Shown piece by piece: positions 1 to 7,718 of a stretch of 64,000 bases of DNA (its first letter is position 1; every line of letters begins with the position of its first letter). Source of the stretch: Mycobacterium sp. DL99 (GTDB lineage Bacteria > Actinomycetota > Actinomycetes > Mycobacteriales > Mycobacteriaceae); the NCBI RefSeq assembly GCF_004762045.1, contig NZ_SJOM01000007.1, positions 1,561,969 to 1,625,968 on the forward strand, in the 5' to 3' direction. The translations under genes were made by a program, and so were the position numbers. The notes under the pieces were generated by a model. That model made no database searches and was not told the DNA's origin. It saw nothing but the letters and a program-made list of their open reading frames with translations.

Positions 1-198
1 ATCCAGGCCGCGACCACCGAGGTGGGCGAGCTGCCACCGGCGTGGTGTGCCGTCCCCGGCGCCGAGCGCATCGATGATCCACGGCAACAACTCGCCCACG
101 GTCATCGCAGCGGGCAAGGACAGATCGACCGTGGCACCGTGTCCCACCTCGGTCGGCGGTCCGCAGTGAACCGATACATGGCGTAAGGAATCCGGCAT
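1..198 (-). CDS. eccD4: EccD4, ESX-4 membrane channel protein (N-terminal part)
   Basis: This is the first 66 codons of a gene that runs off the left edge. The minus-strand reading from the ATG at 198 gives MPDSLRHVSVHCGPPTEVGH and later VGELLPWIIDAL and WQLAHLGGRGLD. That is the N-terminal ubiquitin-like domain typical of EccD, the many-helix integral membrane subunit of type VII secretion; the membrane helices would lie outside the window. It is divergent from eccC4 with 116 bp between them, the order known for ESX-4 (eccD4 next to eccC4) in M. tuberculosis. The identification rests on the N-terminal pattern plus context. Confidence 0.82.
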   Translation of the reverse strand, partial: MPDSLRHVSVHCGPPTEVGHGATVDLSLPAAMTVGELLPWIIDALGAGDGTPRRWQLAHLGGRGLD

Positions 199-284
199 CG
201 CATCACCCCCCCGGTAGACGCCGACACATGTCACGCTAGCCGACCCGTCATGCACCCCCGCGCACCAAAATTCCGCTGCGGAAC

Positions 285-311
285 GGGAACCCGAAGGGCT
301 CGGCGTGCGTC
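285..311 (+). promoter_or_regulatory. ECF (SigM-type) promoter of eccC4
   Basis: GGGAAC at 285-290 and CGTC at 308-311 are separated by exactly 17 bp. This matches the published consensus for mycobacterial SigM promoters (GGGAAC, 16-18 bp, CGTC). Transcription would begin about 6-9 bp after CGTC, at 317-320, which puts the second ATG of eccC4 (321) almost at the 5' end of the mRNA. The same arrangement recurs before esxU and before the Rv3440c-type gene in this window. Confidence 0.75.
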
Positions 312-314
312 CAA

Positions 315-3300
315 ATGTCGATGGAAACCCTCCGTACACCACACGTCACCCGTGGGCTCCCGACTGCCGAGCCGCCGCCCGGGGAGATGGTGATCGATGC
401 GCCGCCCGCACTGCCTCGCCATAGCCCGGGCGGCTCGCTGACCAGGTTGTTGCCGCTGGTGCTTGTGGTGGCGATGATCGGCATGATCGCGGTGTACGTC
501 ACCTCGGGCGCGGCTGCCACCCGCGGCCCGGCGTCGACGATGTTCCCGATCATGATGGCGATGTCGGCGATCGGCACGGCCGCTTACAGTTTGAAGAGCA
601 ACGGCCGGGCTCAGCAGCTCCACCGGGACCGCTGCGAGTACCTGCGCTATCTCGACGGGATCGACGCCGCGACCGGTGAAACGGGCCGCTCGCAGTGGTT
701 GGGGCTGCACGCGGAACATCCTGCACCCGCACGATTGTGGACACTTGCCGGTAGCGCGCAGATGTGGAAGCGCCGCCCCGGTGACCCCGGCTTCTGTGAG
801 GTGCGGATCGGAGTGGGGGAGCGACCACTGTCCACGCGGCTGGTCGCCGGCGACACCGGCCAGGGACGCGATGTTGATCCGGTGACGGCATCGGCGCTGG
901 CGCAACTGATCCGGCGTCGGTCGACGGTGGCCGACGTGCCGCTGACGCTGAACCTGGGCGGGCTCGGCCATGTGACTGTGGGTGGGCCGGCCGATGCGGC
1001 CCGAGCGTTGCTGCGTGCCATGATCTGCCAGCTGGCCACGGCACACAGCCCGCGACATGTCCGCATCGCCGCGGTCGTCGACGGGTCGACCGGGCGTCAC
1101 TGGGAGTGGCTGAAATGGCTTGCCCACCATGGGACTCCCGATGGCCGTGGCGGGGTCACCGCGTTGCGGTTGCGCACTCTGGCAGAGTTGCCGACCGCGA
1201 CGCCTCCAATGCACACCGTGGTCATCGTCGACTCTGCTTCTGCCGCACTACCTGTGCCCGGCGCCGCTGTCACGCTGCTGGTCGTTGCCGGTCCGGGTGA
1301 CATCGACACAACCGGAGCCGATCTGCATCTGGACCTGGGCCCTGAGGTGGTGCGCTGCGGTGGTGCCCCGATGCAACCCGACCAGATGAGCCAGGAGCAG
1401 GCCATCACCTGTGCCCGCAGGCTGGCGCGCTACCGTCCGGCGCGAGAACCCGATGACTGCGGCTGGCCGGCGCTGATCGGTATCGACGATCCGGCCGCGT
1501 TGGATCCGCTCGACACCTGGCCGGCAGCGGATCCGCAGCGGTTCCTTCGGGTTCCGGTCGGCCGGTGTGCCGACGGCACCCCGCTGCACCTCGACCTCAA
1601 GGAAGCCGCGCATGACGGCATGGGACCGCATGGGTTGTGCGTCGGGGCGACCGGGTCAGGGAAATCGGAGTTCCTGCGTACGTTGGTGCTGGGCCTGATC
1701 GCCACGCATCCGCCCGACGCGCTCAACCTGGTCCTCGTCGACTTCAAAGGCGGGGCAACATTTCTCGGCCTGCACAAGGCGCATCACATCAGCGCGCTGA
1801 TCACCAACCTCGCTGAGGAGGCGCCGCTGGTGGCCAGGATGGCCGATGCGCTGGCCGGGGAGATGACCCGTCGTCAGGAGTTGCTCCGGGCGGCCGGGAA
1901 TCTGGCCGGCATCGCCGAGTACCGGTGCCGGGGCGATCTGCCTGCGTTGCCGGCCCTGCTGATCGTGGTGGACGAGTTCTCCGAACTGCTGCAGCAGCAC
2001 CCGGATTTCGCCGAATTGTTCGTGGCGATCGGCCGGCTCGGGCGATCACTGGGCATGCACCTACTGTTGGCCAGCCAGCGCCTCGACGAGGGCAGACTGC
2101 GCGGACTGGAAAGCCACCTGTCGTATCGGGTGTGCCTCAAGACGTTCTCGCCCAGCGAATCCCGATCAGTGCTCGGTATAGCCGATGCATACGAGCTGCC
2201 CAGCACCCCGGGCGCGGCCTATCTCAAGACTCCGTCCGGCGAGATCATCAGGTTTCAGACCGCATTCGTCTCAGCTGCGTGCCCAGTGCCGGAGCGGCTG
2301 CCGCGCATAACGCAGGAGGAGCTGCGGCCGCGACGATTCACCGGGGTCGGTGTGGAGACCGATCGCCGCCCGGCCGCACCGGCCACCACCACTGTGCTGC
2401 ACGAGGTTGTCGGCCGGCTGGCCGGGTACGGCACCCCGGCACATCGGGTATGGCTGCCGCCGCTGCCGCCTGCCGTCCCGCTCAGCGACGTGTTGTTGTC
2501 CGATTCCGCGCCGCTGGCGGTAGCGATCGGGCTTGTCGACTGTCCGTTCGAGCAGCGTCGGGATCGACTGATGCTCGCCCTGGGCGCCGCTCAGGGCAAC
2601 GTGGCGATCGTGGGCGGTCCCCAGTCTGGAAAGACCACGGCTGCCAAGACTTTGGCGGTGGCACTGGCTGCCACGCATCGTCCCCGCGACGTGACGATCT
2701 ACTGTCTGGACTTCGGCGGCGGAGCGTTGAGCGCACTACAGGTGCTGCCGCATGTCGGCGCGGTCGCCGGCCGCGCTGACACCGACCTGGTCCGGCGCAC
2801 CGTGGCCGAGTTGCACGCCCTGGTCAACGCCCGCGACGCACGTTTCACCGCCCTCGGCATCGGTTCCGTGGCCGAATACCGGGAACGTCGTCGTGCGGGG
2901 GACATCGACGATCCGTTCGGCGATGTGTTCCTGATCATCGACGGCTGGTCGACATTCCGCGGAGAATTCGAATCTCTGGAGCCTTCGATCACCGCCCTTG
3001 CGGTGCAGGGGCTTTCGCTCGGTGTCCATGTGGTCGCGACGGCGTCGCGGTGGGCGGAGTTCCGGCCGGCGCTCAAGGACCAGCTCGGAACCCGCATCGA
3101 GTTGCGGCTCGGTGATCCGGCCGAATCCGAGATGGACCGCAAACGCGCCAGGCAACTTGCCCAGCAGGCACCGGGGCGGGGTCTGACCCGTGAGGGGCGC
3201 GAGCTGTTGATCGCACTGCCCCGGTTGGATGGCACCCCGAGCGATAGCGGGATCGGCACGGCGCTGGCAAGGATCGGGGACACCCTGCGCATCCAGTACG

Positions 3301-4088
3301 GGGATGCCCGAGCGCCGGCGGTCCGGCTGTTGCCCGCATGCGTGCGCGAGCACGAGCTGGCCCGGGCCCCGCGGGCCCGGCCCGCGACCGACGTACTGCT
3401 GGGCCTCGGTGAACACGAACTGGCACCGGTGTTGGTCGATTTCGCCGCCCAGCCGGATCTACTGATCCTCGGAGACACCGGCTGCGGCAAGTCCACGGCG
3501 CTGCGCACCCTGTGCTGTGATCTGGTCGCCGGTAACGATCCGTCATGCGTGCAAGTGCTCATCGTGGACTTCCGGCGCGCCCTGCTGGGAGTCGTCGAAT
3601 CGGAGCATCTGGCCGGGTACGCGCCCTCGACAGGGGCGCTGGACGCCGCGCTGCCGAGAGTCCTTGATGCACTGCGCGCTCGGTTGCCCGGTCCCGAGGT
3701 CACGCAGCGGCAGCTCCGCGACCGTTCGTGGTGGAGCGGCCCGGAACTCTACGTCGTGGTCGACGACTACGACCTGGTGGCCGGTGGCGCGACGAATCCG
3801 CTTTCGCCGCTGTTGCCTTACCTGCCCCATGCCCGTGACCTCGGACTGCACCTGCTGCTGGCCCGGCGTTCCGGCGGCGCGGCGCGGGCGATGTTCGATC
3901 CGGTTTTGGCCGCCGTGAAGGACCTCGGCTGCATGGGCCTGATGATGAGTGCGAACCCGGACGACGGCGTGCTGCTGGGATCGGTACGCCCGGTTCGGCT
4001 TCCGCCCGGGCGGGGCACTCTGATCACCCGTGGGGCACCCGACCAGCTGGTGCAGGTCGTGCTGTCCGGCGCGGCGGATGCGTGGTGA
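315..4088 (+). CDS. eccC4: EccC4, FtsK/SpoIIIE-type ATPase of ESX-4
   Basis: This is the motor ATPase of the ESX-4 type VII secretion system, which recognises and drives export of WXG100 substrates at the inner membrane. It has 1257 residues, the usual length for a fused EccCa-EccCb. Two hydrophobic segments lie at about residues 45-60 and 75-95. Three FtsK-like ATPase domains follow. Walker A motifs are GATGSGKS near 443, GGPQSGKT near 766 and GDTGCGKS near 1052. Walker B strands are LLIVVDEF near 550, VFLIIDGW near 871 and LYVVVDDYD near 1145. The start could be the ATG at 315 or at 321; promoter geometry favours 321 on a leaderless mRNA. The next gene overlaps its 3' end (GTG at 4082 or 4085). 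Confidence 0.95.
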   Translation: MSMETLRTPHVTRGLPTAEPPPGEMVIDAPPALPRHSPGGSLTRLLPLVLVVAMIGMIAVYVTSGAAATRGPASTMFPIMMAMSAIGTAAYSLKSNGRAQQLHRDRCEYLRYLDGIDAATGETGRSQWLGLHAEHPAPARLWTLAGSAQMWKRRPGDPGFCEVRIGVGERPLSTRLVAGDTGQGRDVDPVTASALAQLIRRRSTVADVPLTLNLGGLGHVTVGGPADAARALLRAMICQLATAHSPRHVRIAAVVDGSTGRHWEWLKWLAHHGTPDGRGGVTALRLRTLAELPTATPPMHTVVIVDSASAALPVPGAAVTLLVVAGPGDIDTTGADLHLDLGPEVVRCGGAPMQPDQMSQEQAITCARRLARYRPAREPDDCGWPALIGIDDPAALDPLDTWPAADPQRFLRVPVGRCADGTPLHLDLKEAAHDGMGPHGLCVGATGSGKSEFLRTLVLGLIATHPPDALNLVLVDFKGGATFLGLHKAHHISALITNLAEEAPLVARMADALAGEMTRRQELLRAAGNLAGIAEYRCRGDLPALPALLIVVDEFSELLQQHPDFAELFVAIGRLGRSLGMHLLLASQRLDEGRLRGLESHLSYRVCLKTFSPSESRSVLGIADAYELPSTPGAAYLKTPSGEIIRFQTAFVSAACPVPERLPRITQEELRPRRFTGVGVETDRRPAAPATTTVLHEVVGRLAGYGTPAHRVWLPPLPPAVPLSDVLLSDSAPLAVAIGLVDCPFEQRRDRLMLALGAAQGNVAIVGGPQSGKTTAAKTLAVALAATHRPRDVTIYCLDFGGGALSALQVLPHVGAVAGRADTDLVRRTVAELHALVNARDARFTALGIGSVAEYRERRRAGDIDDPFGDVFLIIDGWSTFRGEFESLEPSITALAVQGLSLGVHVVATASRWAEFRPALKDQLGTRIELRLGDPAESEMDRKRARQLAQQAPGRGLTREGRELLIALPRLDGTPSDSGIGTALARIGDTLRIQYGDARAPAVRLLPACVREHELARAPRARPATDVLLGLGEHELAPVLVDFAAQPDLLILGDTGCGKSTALRTLCCDLVAGNDPSCVQVLIVDFRRALLGVVESEHLAGYAPSTGALDAALPRVLDALRARLPGPEVTQRQLRDRSWWSGPELYVVVDDYDLVAGGATNPLSPLLPYLPHARDLGLHLLLARRSGGAARAMFDPVLAAVKDLGCMGLMMSANPDDGVLLGSVRPVRLPPGRGTLITRGAPDQLVQVVLSGAADAW

Positions 4089-5239
4089 CATTGACCATCG
4101 TCGAGGTGGGTCCGGTGACCGTGCGCGGACCCGGGCCGCGCTCGGACCTGGCCGGGGTCGCAGTGGCCGCCGTCGACGACGAGATCACCCTGGTCGACGA
4201 CGAACCGTTTGCGGTGTCGGACCTGTGGGCCGATGTGCTCGCCGCCGCAGCGGCGGGGGCGCGGAACCTCACCCTGGTGTGCCCGACCTGGTGGACCGCC
4301 GATCGTTGTGACCGGGTGCGGGGCGCTGCCGCCGCTTCCGGTGCAGAAGTTGTTGTGATGCAGCGGGTTCAGGCCGTGGGCGCGACGCTGACAGGTGCAT
4401 CCTGGGTCGTCGTGGAGATCGCCGACGAGGTCATCGTGGTGTCGGGCGCCCCTGCCGGAGGCGTGACACTCGCCCGCCACGCCGAGGGTGACGTGGATCC
4501 GGAGGCGGTGGTACGCGCAGTGATTGCGATCGCCGGGGCATCGGTTGAGGTTGCCGTCGATGCACCGGTGGATGTCGCCGGAGCGGTGACATTGGGTAAC
4601 GCGGTGATGTCCGGACTACGCCGTCGCGGTGCGTTGGTCACCCTGGCCGACAGCCGGACGTGGCGTGACGCCCTCGTCGTCCCGGATCCCCCGGCCGCCG
4701 CCGTTTCGGTCGGCACGCGGGTGCGGCCGGGCCGGGTCGCGATCGGCGCGGCAGCGGTTCTGGCGGCGGTGCTAGGCGCAATCTCGTTCGTCGCTCGCGG
4801 CGGGCCGGCGGACGACGTGGCGTTGACGGTCCTCGCCGAAGGCCGGGTTGGCGTGCAGATCCCCACCGGATGGGATGTACAGCGGGTCACCGATGGGCCG
4901 GGATCGGCTCGGGTTCAGGTGGTTTCGCCGACCGACCCGCAGCTGATGATTCACCTGACCCAGTCCGGCATCGGGGACGGCGCGGTGGCGGACACTCTGC
5001 AGCGGGCTCTGCAGGAGCAGCCTGCCGGGATCTTCGTCGACTTCGATCCGTCAGCGGTCGTCGCGGCGCGTCCGGCGGTCAGCTACCGAGAGATCCGTGA
5101 CGGCCGGGAGATCCGGTGGGCGGTGTTTGTCGACGGTGGGGTACGGATCGCGATCGGGTGCCAGAGTGCACCGGGGCAGGCCGAGGCCGTGCGGCCGGCG
5201 TGCGAGGCAGCCGTCCGTTCGGCGCACGCGGCGTTCTAG
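4082..5239 (+). CDS. Type VII secretion-associated protein, Rv3446c family
   Basis: A 385-residue protein that overlaps the end of eccC4, so it is translationally coupled to it. In M. tuberculosis the gene between eccC4 and esxU is Rv3446c, and this protein has the expected position, size and layout. It has an N-terminal Val/Ala-rich cytosolic half and a single transmembrane segment at about residues 217-240 (AIGAAAVLAAVLGAISFV). A C-terminal extracytoplasmic domain begins near VGVQIPTGWDVQRV and ends with a Cys pair (GCQSAPG...RPACEAAV). The molecular role is unknown; it is presumed to be an ESX-4 accessory membrane protein. GTG codons at 4082 and 4085 are both possible starts. Confidence 0.85.
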   Translation: MVTLTIVEVGPVTVRGPGPRSDLAGVAVAAVDDEITLVDDEPFAVSDLWADVLAAAAAGARNLTLVCPTWWTADRCDRVRGAAAASGAEVVVMQRVQAVGATLTGASWVVVEIADEVIVVSGAPAGGVTLARHAEGDVDPEAVVRAVIAIAGASVEVAVDAPVDVAGAVTLGNAVMSGLRRRGALVTLADSRTWRDALVVPDPPAAAVSVGTRVRPGRVAIGAAAVLAAVLGAISFVARGGPADDVALTVLAEGRVGVQIPTGWDVQRVTDGPGSARVQVVSPTDPQLMIHLTQSGIGDGAVADTLQRALQEQPAGIFVDFDPSAVVAARPAVSYREIRDGREIRWAVFVDGGVRIAIGCQSAPGQAEAVRPACEAAVRSAHAAF

Positions 5240-5247
5240 AAATCGGG

Positions 5248-5274
5248 TGGAACCGAACCGGCCCGTGCTGCGTC
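5248..5274 (+). promoter_or_regulatory. ECF (SigM-type) promoter of esxU-esxT
   Basis: TGGAAC at 5248-5253 (one mismatch to GGGAAC) and CGTC at 5271-5274 are again separated by 17 bp. The predicted transcription start near 5281 leaves a leader of about 37 nt that carries the purine-rich ribosome site before the esxU ATG at 5318. In M. tuberculosis esxU/esxT are reported SigM-regulated genes, which agrees with this site. Confidence 0.65.
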
Positions 5275-5317
5275 GAATTGTTATATCCCGCAAGACAAGA
5301 CCGGAGGGGCAGGGAAC

Positions 5318-5641
5318 ATGTCACCAGGACTGACGGGGCCGTTGGGCACCGACTTCGAGGTAATGACGAGAGTTGCCGGCCGGATCGACGTCCTCAACGA
5401 CGACGTCCGGGCCATGCTGCAGACGTTCATCGGGAAGATGGGCAGTGTGCCACCGTCGGTATGGGGCGGGGTGGCTGCTGTGCGCTTTCGCGACGTCGTC
5501 GACCGCTGGAACGGCGAATCGCTGACCCTGTACTCAACACTGGGCCGCATCGCCGAGACCATCCGGACCAATGAGCGCACGTTGCGCGGCGCCGCCGACG
5601 CACACGCCCAGCGGCTCGGCACCATCGGCGACGGAATCTGA
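5318..5641 (+). CDS. esxU: EsxU, WXG100-family ESX-4 protein
   Basis: A small (107 aa) alpha-helical secretion substrate of ESX-4 expected to pair with EsxT. A helix-turn-helix hairpin is predicted, with the turn at VWGGVAAVRF (WXG-type Trp-Gly-Gly near residue 49) followed by a second amphipathic helix. The purine-rich AGGGGCAGGGAAC stands just upstream of the ATG. The gene lies 12 bp before esxT, forming a bicistronic unit behind its own ECF-type promoter. Synteny with Rv3445c and the size support the name. Confidence 0.88.
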   Translation: MSPGLTGPLGTDFEVMTRVAGRIDVLNDDVRAMLQTFIGKMGSVPPSVWGGVAAVRFRDVVDRWNGESLTLYSTLGRIAETIRTNERTLRGAADAHAQRLGTIGDGI

Positions 5642-5653
5642 TCGGCGTCGACG

Positions 5654-5950
5654 ATGGATCACGTGCTGTCCTACGACTTCGGCGAGATCGAGTACTCGGT
5701 GCGCCAGGAGATCCACACCACCTCGAGCCGGTTCAACGCCGCTCTCGACGAGTTGCGTTCGCAGATCGAGCCTCTGCAGCAGGTCTGGACCCGTGAGGCG
5801 GCGCAGGCCTATACCATCGAGCAGGCCCGGTGGAACCGGGCGGCTGCGGCACTCAACGAGATCCTGTTCTCCCTGGGCAATGCGGTGCGTGACGGTGCCG
5901 ACGAGGTGGCCGCCACCGACCGCAGTGCTGCCAACGCGTGGGGTGTCTGA
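5654..5950 (+). CDS. esxT: EsxT, WXG100-family ESX-4 protein
   Basis: A 98-residue protein, the second half of the EsxU/EsxT pair. The helical hairpin turns at QVWTREAAQAY: Trp is kept but the canonical Gly of WXG is Arg (W-T-R), as in EsxT proteins. It starts at ATG 5654, 12 bp after esxU, and is followed by a strong inverted repeat. In M. tuberculosis esxT (Rv3444c) is followed directly by rplM; here about 12 kb of other genes lie between. Confidence 0.87.
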   Translation: MDHVLSYDFGEIEYSVRQEIHTTSSRFNAALDELRSQIEPLQQVWTREAAQAYTIEQARWNRAAAALNEILFSLGNAVRDGADEVAATDRSAANAWGV

Positions 5951-5969
5951 CCCGCCACCCCAGAAGACA

Positions 5970-6012
5970 TGTGCGGCCCCGCCCGGTGGAGAGGACCGGG
6001 CGGGGCCGCACA
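5970..6012. terminator. Bidirectional transcription terminator between esxT and the helicase
   Basis: A perfect 18-bp inverted repeat (arms 5970-5987 and 5995-6012, very GC-rich) has a 7-nt loop. It sits between the convergent esxT (stop 5950) and the minus-strand helicase (stop 6030). No long T tract follows on either side, so it may act as an intrinsic terminator of the mycobacterial U-poor type. Confidence 0.75.
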
Positions 6013-6029
6013 CTTTCGTCTGGTTCGGG

Positions 6030-7466
6030 CTAGCGACTCGAGCCCGAGTCGCGACGGGGACGCCGGGGTCCGCCACCGCGCTGCTGTCCGCCGGCACCGG
6101 CACCGGACCCGGACCGCGCCGACGGGGCACCGCCATTGCGGGAAGCGGAACCGTTGGGGCGGCTGCGGCGCTGCTGCTGACCCGACTTGCCCGGCTGTCC
6201 GGACCTGTTGCCCTGGCGCCGCGGCGCCGGAGCGGCCTGGGCGACCGGCTCGGGACGGATCGGGTCACCGAAAACGCGGTCGCCGGGGGCGATCTCGCGG
6301 AGCACCGGATGATCGGTGCTGTTCACGCGGGTGATCGTGGGCTTGACCCCGGCCTTTTTGGTCAGGGTGCGTACATCGGAAACCTGCGCGTCGTGCATGA
6401 GGGTCACCACGGTGCCCTCGTTCCCGGCGCGGGCCGTGCGACCGGACCGGTGCAGGTAAGCCTTGTGCTCGACCGGCGGGTCGGCGTGCACCACGAGGCT
6501 GACGTCGTCGACGTGGATGCCGCGGGCGGCGATGTCGGTGGCCACCAGCACTGCCGCCGATCCGTCGGAGAACGCCGTCAGGTTGCGGGTGCGGGCATTC
6601 TGAGACAGGTTGCCGTGCAGCTCAACTGCCGACACGCCACGCGAATTGAGCTGACGGGTCAGGTTTTTCGCGCCGTGCTTGGTGCGGGCGAAGACGATGG
6701 TGCGGCCCGGGGCGGCAGCCAGATCGGCAACCACGTTGACCCGTGCGGCGTTGTCCACGTGCAGCACGTGGTGCACCATCGCGGTCACCGGGGACTGTGC
6801 CGAATCGACACTGTGCACCACGGGGTCGTGCAGGTAGCGCTTGACCAGCACGTCGACCCCGGCATCGAGGGTGGCCGAGAACAGCAGGCGCTGGCAGTTT
6901 TTCGGGGTGCGGTCCAGCAGTCGCTTCACGCCGGGCAGGAAGCCGAGGTCGGCCATGTGGTCGGCCTCGTCGAGCACGGTGATCTCGACCGCGGACAGGT
7001 CGGCGTGGCCGGACCGCATGTGGTCTTCGAGCCGGCCCGGGCAGGCGATCACGATGTCCACGCCGCCCCGCAGCGCGGAGATCTGCGGGTTGGCGCCCAC
7101 GCCACCGAAGATGTTGACCGACCGCAGACCGGTGGCCTTGGCCAGCGGGGCCAGCGAGGCTTCGATCTGGGTGACCAGTTCGCGGGTGGGAGCCAGGATC
7201 AGCGCGCGAGGCCGGTTCGGTGCCCGGCGGGTGCCGCTGGTCGCCAACCGCGCCACCAGGGGCAACAGGAACGCGTAGGTCTTGCCGGAGCCGGTCCGGC
7301 CGCGGCCGAGGACGTCACGGCCTTTGAGTGAGTCAGGCAGGGTCGCGGCCTGGATCGGGAACGGGGTCTGGACCCCGCTCGAGGCCAGGGTCGCGACGAT
7401 CTCGGCGGGCAGGCCGAGTTCGGCGAATGTGGGCACAGCGGTGCCAGGGGTTTCTTGGACAGACAA
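6030..7466 (-). CDS. DEAD-box ATP-dependent RNA helicase (RhlE-like)
   Basis: Unwinds RNA duplexes, probably in ribosome assembly or RNA decay. The 478-residue protein has the full motif series: Q motif FPIQAATLP, motif I GRGRTGSGKT, Ia PTRELVTQ, II LDEADHMADLGF, III SATL, IV IVFARTKHGA, V ATDIAARGIHV and VI HRSGRTARAG. A low-complexity basic Arg/Gly/Ser tail at the C-terminus is typical of RNA-binding tails in this group. The start chosen is TTG at 7466 (SVQETPGTA...), because GGAGC lies 8 nt upstream and homologues lack the upstream extension; the open frame continues to 7649. It may be cold- or structure-regulated through its leader. Confidence 0.93.
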   Translation of the reverse strand: MSVQETPGTAVPTFAELGLPAEIVATLASSGVQTPFPIQAATLPDSLKGRDVLGRGRTGSGKTYAFLLPLVARLATSGTRRAPNRPRALILAPTRELVTQIEASLAPLAKATGLRSVNIFGGVGANPQISALRGGVDIVIACPGRLEDHMRSGHADLSAVEITVLDEADHMADLGFLPGVKRLLDRTPKNCQRLLFSATLDAGVDVLVKRYLHDPVVHSVDSAQSPVTAMVHHVLHVDNAARVNVVADLAAAPGRTIVFARTKHGAKNLTRQLNSRGVSAVELHGNLSQNARTRNLTAFSDGSAAVLVATDIAARGIHVDDVSLVVHADPPVEHKAYLHRSGRTARAGNEGTVVTLMHDAQVSDVRTLTKKAGVKPTITRVNSTDHPVLREIAPGDRVFGDPIRPEPVAQAAPAPRRQGNRSGQPGKSGQQQRRSRPNGSASRNGGAPSARSGSGAGAGGQQRGGGPRRPRRDSGSSR

Positions 7467-7590
7467 AATGAAAGCTCCGAAAATAGAGGGCGGTCGTCCT
7501 GCCCGGCGCGAGTGATATCTCGCGGCGCTCGGTGTGACGATCGAGAAGGCGGCAAAGGCAGAACAGACAAGCCGCCGTGCCCCAACTATA
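7467..7590 (-). promoter_or_regulatory. Promoter and structured leader of the helicase gene
   Basis: On the minus strand TATAGT (7590-7585) is a good -10 hexamer; no TTGACA-like -35 is seen. Transcription from about 7578 gives a leader of about 110 nt. The leader contains GGCGGC...GCCGCC and a GCGAG...CTCGC inverted repeat around a GATATC centre, close to the ribosome site and TTG start. Long structured leaders are common for cold-regulated DEAD-box helicases. The rest of the intergenic region up to 7718 holds only the inverted GTTGACC/GGTCAAC pair. Confidence 0.5.
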
Positions 7591-7718
7591 CGGGTAGCGG
7601 GGTGGATTCCCCGATTTCTGCTGGTTGACCTACCGGTGGTATCCATCACAGGTCGGGCTGGTCAACTATCCTGGCGGTTACGCGTGAATGCCATGTCAAT
7701 GGCCCGACGCCGGGAGAG

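Noticed and set aside
231..1214. Long minus-strand open frame opposite eccC4 (327 codons)
   Set aside because: It is antisense to a clear three-domain ATPase, has Arg/His/Gln-biased composition and no family pattern; such shadows are usual in high-GC DNA.
5571..7331. 586-codon plus-strand frame across esxU, esxT and the helicase
   Set aside because: It overlaps three well-supported genes and crosses a perfect terminator; composition is unnatural.
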